Shown: one piece after another, positions 6,046 to 9,772 of the stretch
Layout: every line of letters begins with the position of its first letter
Numbering within the stretch: position 1 is the first letter of the stretch
Source: Pseudomonadota bacterium
GTDB taxonomy: Bacteria > Pseudomonadota > Alphaproteobacteria > Ferrovibrionales > Ferrovibrionaceae
Length of the DNA: 9,772 nt
Reading direction: 5' to 3'
Assembly (NCBI GenBank): GCA_021793055.1
Contig: JAJYTL010000098.1
Coordinates: 1 to 9,772 of the forward strand
The notes under the pieces: generated by a model
Told to the model about the DNA's origin: nothing
Databases searched by the model: none
What the model saw: only the letters and a program-made list of their open reading frames with translations
Made by a program: the position numbers and the translations under genes

Positions 6046-7107
6046 ATGAGCAAGGAACACGCGGTGGTGGTCGGCGGCCTAGGCGTCATTGGCCGCAAGC
6101 TGGTCGATTATCTCGGGCGCGAGACCGATTGGCGCATTACCGCGCTGTCGCGCCGAGCGCCCGATTTCGCCAGCCGGGCCGAGTTCATCGCCGTCGACTT
6201 GCTCGATCGCGCCCGGGCGGAAGCGACGCTCGCGCCGCTCGGCGACGTGACCCACGTGTTCTATTGCGCCTTCCAGGGCCGGCCGAGTTGGGCCGAGCAC
6301 AACCAGCCCAACCTCGCCATGCTGATGAATACGGTCGAGCCGATCGCCAAGGCATCGCCCCGGCTCCAGCATGTCAATCTGGTGCAGGGAACGAAGTATT
6401 ACGGCTGTCACCTCGGCCCATTCAAGACCCCGGCCAAGGAGAGCGATCCGCCGCACATGCTGCCGAATTTCTATTACGACCAGGAAATGTGGCTACGCCG
6501 CTTCCAGCACGGCAAGCCCTGGTCGTGGTCAGCGCTGCGCCCGCACGCGGTTTGCGGCTTCGCCCTCGGCAATCCGATGAACCTGACGCTGGTGATCGCG
6601 GTCTATGCCGCGATCTCGCGCGAGCTCGGCCTGCCGCTGCGCTTCCCGGGCAAGCCCGGCGCCTTCACCGCGCTCTATCAGGTGATCGACGCCGAGCTGC
6701 TCGCCAAGGCGATGCTCTGGGCGGCGACCGCCAAGGAGGCCCGCAACGAGGCCTTCAACGTCATGAACGGCGACTATTTCCGCTGGTGCCATCTGTGGCC
6801 CAAATTCGCCAAGTTCTTCGGCATGACGCCGGGCGGGGTGCAGACCATCCCGCTCGCCGAGTTCATGGCGGACAAGGGCCCGCTCTGGGCTGCTATGCAG
6901 GCGAAATACGCGCTGAAGCCCTATCGCTACGAGGACCTCGCGGCCTGGCCCTTCGGCGATTACGTGTTCGGCTGCGACTGGGACATCATGAGCGACACGC
7001 AGAAGATCCGCCGCCATGGCTTCGCGGACTGCGTCGATTCGGAAGCGATGTTCCTGCGCCTGTTCGGCGAGTTCGCCGCCGCCGGCGCGATCCCGCGATT
7101 CGACTAG
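6046..7107 (+). CDS. PRISE-type SDR oxidoreductase (progesterone 5-beta-reductase/iridoid synthase-like)
   Basis: NAD(P)H-dependent atypical extended short-chain dehydrogenase of 353 residues. The Rossmann motif GGLGVIG lies at 10-16, with LSRRAP (34-39) in the cofactor-specificity position; the arginines suggest NADPH. THVFYCAF (69-76), QGTKYYG with Lys117 (114-120) and NFYYDQEMW (141-149) match the PRISE signatures. The first Tyr of FYY (Tyr143) is 26 residues after Lys117. These correspond to the Lys and Tyr pair I recall as catalytic in plant progesterone 5-beta-reductase. WSALRPHAVCGF (161-172) and a C-terminal WPFGDYVFGCDWDIMSDTQK segment (301-320) also fit. PRISE enzymes reduce activated C=C bonds of enones. 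ATG 6046 is preferred for its Shine-Dalgarno and motif spacing; ATG 6031 would add five residues. No pathway partners are adjacent and the natural substrate is unknown. Confidence 0.88.
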   Translation: MSKEHAVVVGGLGVIGRKLVDYLGRETDWRITALSRRAPDFASRAEFIAVDLLDRARAEATLAPLGDVTHVFYCAFQGRPSWAEHNQPNLAMLMNTVEPIAKASPRLQHVNLVQGTKYYGCHLGPFKTPAKESDPPHMLPNFYYDQEMWLRRFQHGKPWSWSALRPHAVCGFALGNPMNLTLVIAVYAAISRELGLPLRFPGKPGAFTALYQVIDAELLAKAMLWAATAKEARNEAFNVMNGDYFRWCHLWPKFAKFFGMTPGGVQTIPLAEFMADKGPLWAAMQAKYALKPYRYEDLAAWPFGDYVFGCDWDIMSDTQKIRRHGFADCVDSEAMFLRLFGEFAAAGAIPRFD

Positions 7108-7153
7108 CGCGTGATCCCGAAATGCGGGCCCGCTTTTCGCGCAAGATATCGCG
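7108..7153. repeat. Palindromic intergenic repeat, first half of a composite element
   Basis: Immediately after the reductase stop, CGCGTGATCCCGAAA pairs imperfectly with TTTTCGCGCAAGATATCGCG around a central perfect palindrome GCGGGCCCGC (7124-7133) flanked by GAAA and TTTC. It shares TGATCCCGAAA with 4992-5002. From memory it resembles the dispersed palindrome common in Rhizobiales genomes that begins with GCATGATCCCGAAAAG. The short GC stem followed by TTTT (7134-7137) could also help end transcription of the + strand gene. Confidence 0.6.
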
Positions 7154-7169
7154 TCGAGCCTTTGGACCA

Positions 7170-7217
7170 GCGCACGGAGATGATTGTGGCTCGGTTCCAC
7201 CCAAAATCATCGTGCGC
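7170..7217. repeat. Palindromic intergenic repeat, second half of a composite element
   Basis: The left arm GCGCACG-gag-ATGATT and right arm AATCAT-CGTGCGC form an inverted repeat interrupted by a 3-base bulge, with CTCGGTT near the loop. The right arm ends at the proB stop codon (minus-strand TAG at 7219-7217). Together with 7108-7153 it fills the convergent gap between the reductase and proB. It may act as a bidirectional transcription end or a recombination site; both are inference. Confidence 0.55.
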
Positions 7218-8335
7218 TAGCGCCGCAGCGCCAGATCGTCGCGGTGGATCAGCTCCTCCCGGCCGCGATAGCCGAGCAGCGCCTCGATCTCGCCCGAGTG
7301 GTGGCCCTTGATGCGCGCCGCGTCGGCAACCGAATAGGCCGAGAGGCCGCGCCCGATCTCGCTGCCGTCCGGGGCCTTGACGAGCACCGCGTCGCCGCGC
7401 TCGAAGCTGCCGCTGACGGCGGTGACGCCCGCCGGCAACAGGCTCTTGCCGGCGGCGAGCGCGCGGGCCGCGCCATCGTCGACGGTGACGCTGCCCATCG
7501 GCTTGAGGCTGCCGGCGATCCAGCGCTTGCGCGCGGTGCCGGGGTTGGCCTCGGGCAGGAACCAGGTGCAGCGCGCGCCCTCGGCCAGGGCACGCAGCGG
7601 ATGCGCGGCAAGGCCCGAGGCGATCGCCATGTGACAGCCGGCGGCGAGCGCGACCCGCGCCGCATCGAGCTTGGTCACCATGCCGCCGCGGCTGATCTCC
7701 GAGCGCGCCGCGCCGGCCATGGCCATGATCTCGGGCGTCAGCCGGGCGACTTCGGGAATGAAACGCGCCGCCGGATCGGCGCTCGGATCGGCGCTGTAGA
7801 GGCCATCGATATCCGACAGCAGCACCAGCCCGTCGGCCGAGACCATGGCGGCGACCCGCGCCGCCAGGCGGTCGTTGTCGCCGAAACGGATCTCGCTCGT
7901 CGCCACGGTGTCGTTCTCGTTGATCACCGGCACGACGCCGAGCTTGAGCAGCGTGCTCAGCGTGTTGCGGGCGTTGAGATAGCGCCGCCGCTCCTCGGTA
8001 TCGCCGATGGTGAGCAAGATTTGCCCGACCGCGACCCCTTGCGCGCCGAATGCCTCGCGATAGGCATGCGCTAGCACGATCTGGCCGCAGGCCGCGGCGG
8101 CTTGGCTTTCCTCGAGCCGAAGCGGCGGCGGGCCGAGGCCGAGCGCGGTGCGCCCGAGCGCGATCGCACCTGAGGTCACGACCACGACGTCGCTGCCGCC
8201 GGCCTTGAGCTCGGCCATGTCCTCGGAGACGGCGGCAAGCCAATCGCGGCGAAGCGCGCCGCTTTCGGAGTCGACCAGCAGCGAGGAGCCGATCTTGACC
8301 ACGATGCGGCGGAGCTTGCGCAGATCGACGCTCAT
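7217..8335 (-). CDS. proB: Glutamate 5-kinase
   Basis: First step of proline synthesis: phosphorylates L-glutamate to gamma-glutamyl phosphate with ATP. The frame is open upstream, but the ATG at 8335 gives MSVDLRKLRRIVVKIGSSLL and 372 residues, right for the two-domain form. The amino-acid kinase domain (about 1-260) has VVKIGSSLL (12-20), TSGAIALG (54-61), VINENDTV with FGDNDRLAARVA (138-162), LLSDIDGLY (172-180) and GGMVTKLDAA (217-226). A C-terminal PUA domain follows (about 275-360). Its start overlaps the obgE stop by four bases (ATGA, 8335-8332), indicating translational coupling. The usual alphaproteobacterial neighbour proA is not downstream; the gene instead meets the convergent reductase across the repeat. 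Proline feedback inhibition is expected from the family but is not visible in sequence. Confidence 0.97.
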   Translation of the reverse strand: MSVDLRKLRRIVVKIGSSLLVDSESGALRRDWLAAVSEDMAELKAGGSDVVVVTSGAIALGRTALGLGPPPLRLEESQAAAACGQIVLAHAYREAFGAQGVAVGQILLTIGDTEERRRYLNARNTLSTLLKLGVVPVINENDTVATSEIRFGDNDRLAARVAAMVSADGLVLLSDIDGLYSADPSADPAARFIPEVARLTPEIMAMAGAARSEISRGGMVTKLDAARVALAAGCHMAIASGLAAHPLRALAEGARCTWFLPEANPGTARKRWIAGSLKPMGSVTVDDGAARALAAGKSLLPAGVTAVSGSFERGDAVLVKAPDGSEIGRGLSAYSVADAARIKGHHSGEIEALLGYRGREELIHRDDLALRR

Positions 8336-9375
8336 GGCTGCGGCTCCGGCGCCGCGACCTCGCCTGGTTGCCCGGCGCGCACGGCGCGGCCCGCCAGGAC
8401 GTAGGGCAGCAGCTCGCGCAAGACCGCCTGAACGCCGCTTCCGGCGACGGCCGAGATCGCCGACACCGGCCGCTTGGCGCGCCGGCCCAGCGCCGCCTGT
8501 TTTTTCTTCAACTCGTCGGGGCCGATCGCGTCGGCCTTGGTGAGCACGACGACCTCCGGCTTGTCGCCGAGGCCGTGGCCATAGCGCTCCAGCTCGCGAC
8601 GGATGGTGCGATAGGCTTGGCCGACGTCGTCCTGCGTGCCGTCGATCAGGTGCAGCAGCGCGCCGCAGCGCTCCGCGTGGCCGAGGAAGCGATGGCCGAG
8701 GCCATGGCCGAGATGGGCGCCCTCGATCAGGCCGGGCAGATCGGCGACGACAAATTCCTGCTCGTCGACGCCGACGACGCCGAGCTGCGGCCAGAGCGTA
8801 GTGAAGGGATAGTCGGCAACCTTGGGCCGCGCCCGGCTCACGGCGCTGAGGAAGGTCGACTTGCCGGCGTTGGGCAGGCCGATCAGCCCGACATCGGCGA
8901 TCAGCTTGAGGCGCAGCCAGAGCCATTGCGCCTCGCCCGGCCAGCCGGGATCGGCGCGGCGTGGCGCCTGGTTGGTCGAGGTCTTGTAATGGGCGTTACC
9001 GAAGCCGCCGTCGCCGCCCTTGGCAAGCACCACGCGCTCGCCGACTCGGGTCATGTCGTGGATCAGGGTTTCCTTGTCCTCGGCCAGAATCTCGGTGCCG
9101 AGCGGGATCGAAATGACGACGTCGGGAGAGGACTTGCCGGTGCGGTCGCGACCCATGCCGTGGCCGCCGCGCCGGGCCTTGAAATGCTGCTGGTAGCGGA
9201 AGTCGATCAGGGTGTTCAGGCCGGCGACGCACAGCCCGATGACGCTGCCGCCGCGGCCGCCGTCGCCGCCGTCCGGGCCGCCGAACTCGAGGAACTTCTC
9301 GCGCCGAAACGCCACGGCGCCAGGGCCGCCGGCGCCGCTTTCGACGTGAATCTTCACTTCATCGAGGAACTTCAT
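8332..9375 (-). CDS. obgE: Obg/CgtA GTPase, ribosome assembly
   Basis: Essential GTPase that helps large-subunit maturation and links growth to stringent response and cell cycle. At 347 residues it has two domains. The glycine-rich Obg fold (1-158) starts MKFLDEVKIHVESGAGGPG and includes GGPDGGDGGRGG (32-43). The G domain (about 159-330) has G1 GLPNAGKST (166-174), G2 YPFTT (189-193), G3 DLPG (212-215), EGAHLGHGLGHRF, G4 TKAD (279-282, Thr replacing Asn of NKxD, a tolerated variant) and a G5 SAIS/SAV region (305-310). The last 20 residues are a short Pro/Ala/Glu tail. There is no long C-terminal OCT domain. The Shine-Dalgarno is weak, but the ATG start is fixed by the universal MKF opening. 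It lies downstream of rpmA and overlaps proB by four bases. Confidence 0.97.
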   Translation of the reverse strand: MKFLDEVKIHVESGAGGPGAVAFRREKFLEFGGPDGGDGGRGGSVIGLCVAGLNTLIDFRYQQHFKARRGGHGMGRDRTGKSSPDVVISIPLGTEILAEDKETLIHDMTRVGERVVLAKGGDGGFGNAHYKTSTNQAPRRADPGWPGEAQWLWLRLKLIADVGLIGLPNAGKSTFLSAVSRARPKVADYPFTTLWPQLGVVGVDEQEFVVADLPGLIEGAHLGHGLGHRFLGHAERCGALLHLIDGTQDDVGQAYRTIRRELERYGHGLGDKPEVVVLTKADAIGPDELKKKQAALGRRAKRPVSAISAVAGSGVQAVLRELLPYVLAGRAVRAGQPGEVAAPEPQP

Positions 9376-9555
9376 CGCCGGTCGCGCCTGAAGCTTGCCC
9401 GCCGCGCGTCGACGCGGCGCGAATCGAGCCCGATCCTATAAACCAGGAGCAAGAGTGCAGCCGCGGACCGCGCCGATCCGCCGCCACCTTGCCCTTTGCA
9501 CCGGAAACCGGGAAGACCCCCTCCCCGGCCGGCAACCCGACGGGGACAAGATCGG

Positions 9556-9570
9556 GCTCCCTAGGGGAGC
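9556..9570 (-). terminator. Hairpin overlapping the rpmA stop codon
   Basis: GCTCCC/GGGAGC form a perfect 6-bp stem with a 3-base loop straddling the TAG stop of rpmA. No T-run follows on the - strand, so it is not a standard intrinsic terminator. It may protect the mRNA 3' end or attenuate read-through into obgE. A second small CCGG/CCGG hairpin lies at 9501-9511. The 185-base spacer to obgE (9376-9560) holds no gene I can support. Confidence 0.25.
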
Positions 9571-9772
9571 ACGGAAACGTAGGTGCGGTTCTTGAACCCG
9601 TTGTGAAAGGTGACCTTGCCCGGGGCCAGGGCGAAGATCGTGTGGTCCTTGCCGAGGCCGACGTTCTTGCCCGGATGGAAGCGGGTGCCGCGCTGGCGCA
9701 CGATGATGACGCCAGGGCCGACCTGCTCGCCGCCGTAGCGCTTGACGCCGAGGCGCCGGCCGGGGCCGGCGC
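9561..9772 (-). CDS. rpmA: 50S ribosomal protein L27, 5'-partial
   Basis: The window's right edge cuts the gene; the last 69 residues and a TAG stop (9563-9561) are visible. The sequence reads GRRLGVKRYGGEQVGPG, then IIVRQRGTRFHPGKNVGLG, then KDHTIFALAPGKV, a clear match to L27. L27 sits at the peptidyl-transferase centre of the large subunit. Its flexible N-terminus, which reaches toward the P-site, is outside the window together with the start codon. The full protein is normally about 85-90 residues, so roughly 15-20 are missing. rplU is expected just upstream on the - strand, beyond the edge. obgE follows 185 bases downstream, as in most bacteria. Confidence 0.96.
   Translation of the reverse strand, partial: AGPGRRLGVKRYGGEQVGPGVIIVRQRGTRFHPGKNVGLGKDHTIFALAPGKVTFHNGFKNRTYVSVLP

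Noticed and set aside
7104..8243. 379-codon - strand frame overlapping proB in another frame
   Set aside because: Arg-rich shadow of proB; it also runs through the palindromic repeat and has no family motif.
8368..9441. 357-codon + strand frame opposite obgE
   Set aside because: Antisense shadow of a conserved GTPase gene with no motifs of its own.
9395..9595. 66-codon + strand frame in the rpmA-obgE spacer
   Set aside because: It is Arg/Pro-rich, runs antisense into rpmA, and shows no ribosome-binding site or motif.

Overview
This is a GC-rich bacterial chromosome segment, almost certainly from an alphaproteobacterium. The prs-rplY-pth-ychF order and the rpmA-obgE-proB block are both arrangements I associate with that class. 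The composite palindromic repeat at 7108-7217 resembles repeats common in Rhizobiales and related orders (recalled from memory, not searched). I cannot name a genus.

Left block (1-4987, all + strand). prs is cut at its 5' end and followed by rplY (ribosomal protein L25/Ctc), pth (peptidyl-tRNA hydrolase) and ychF (a translation-associated ATPase). Next come two tandem MaoC-type hot-dog dehydratases and a dienelactone hydrolase family enzyme. Gaps run from a 1-base overlap to 70 bases, so the whole row could be one transcription unit. It covers nucleotide precursor supply, ribosome structure and translation recycling, followed by a small acyl-CoA or carbon metabolism tail.

Middle block (4988-7217). 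Two genes diverge from a shared AT-richer intergenic region (5792-6045). Leftward runs an unrecognised protein with a roughly 80-residue N-terminal domain and a long, almost purely basic Ala/Lys/Pro tail built partly from KPKPAA hexapeptide repeats. Rightward runs a short-chain dehydrogenase of the PRISE type (progesterone 5-beta-reductase/iridoid synthase-like). Both outer ends of this pair carry the same element, containing TGATCCCGAAA, in the same orientation. The pair therefore looks like a module placed between two conserved housekeeping blocks.

Right block (7217-9772, all - strand). Reading leftward, rpmA (ribosomal protein L27, cut by the window end) is followed by obgE (ribosome-assembly GTPase) and proB (glutamate 5-kinase). 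obgE and proB overlap by four bases.

Most of the window is ordinary core genome. The parts worth a second look are the KPKPAA-tail protein, its repeat-flanked module with the PRISE reductase, and the duplicated MaoC pair. I see no tRNA, rRNA, CRISPR array, insertion sequence, prophage or defence system.
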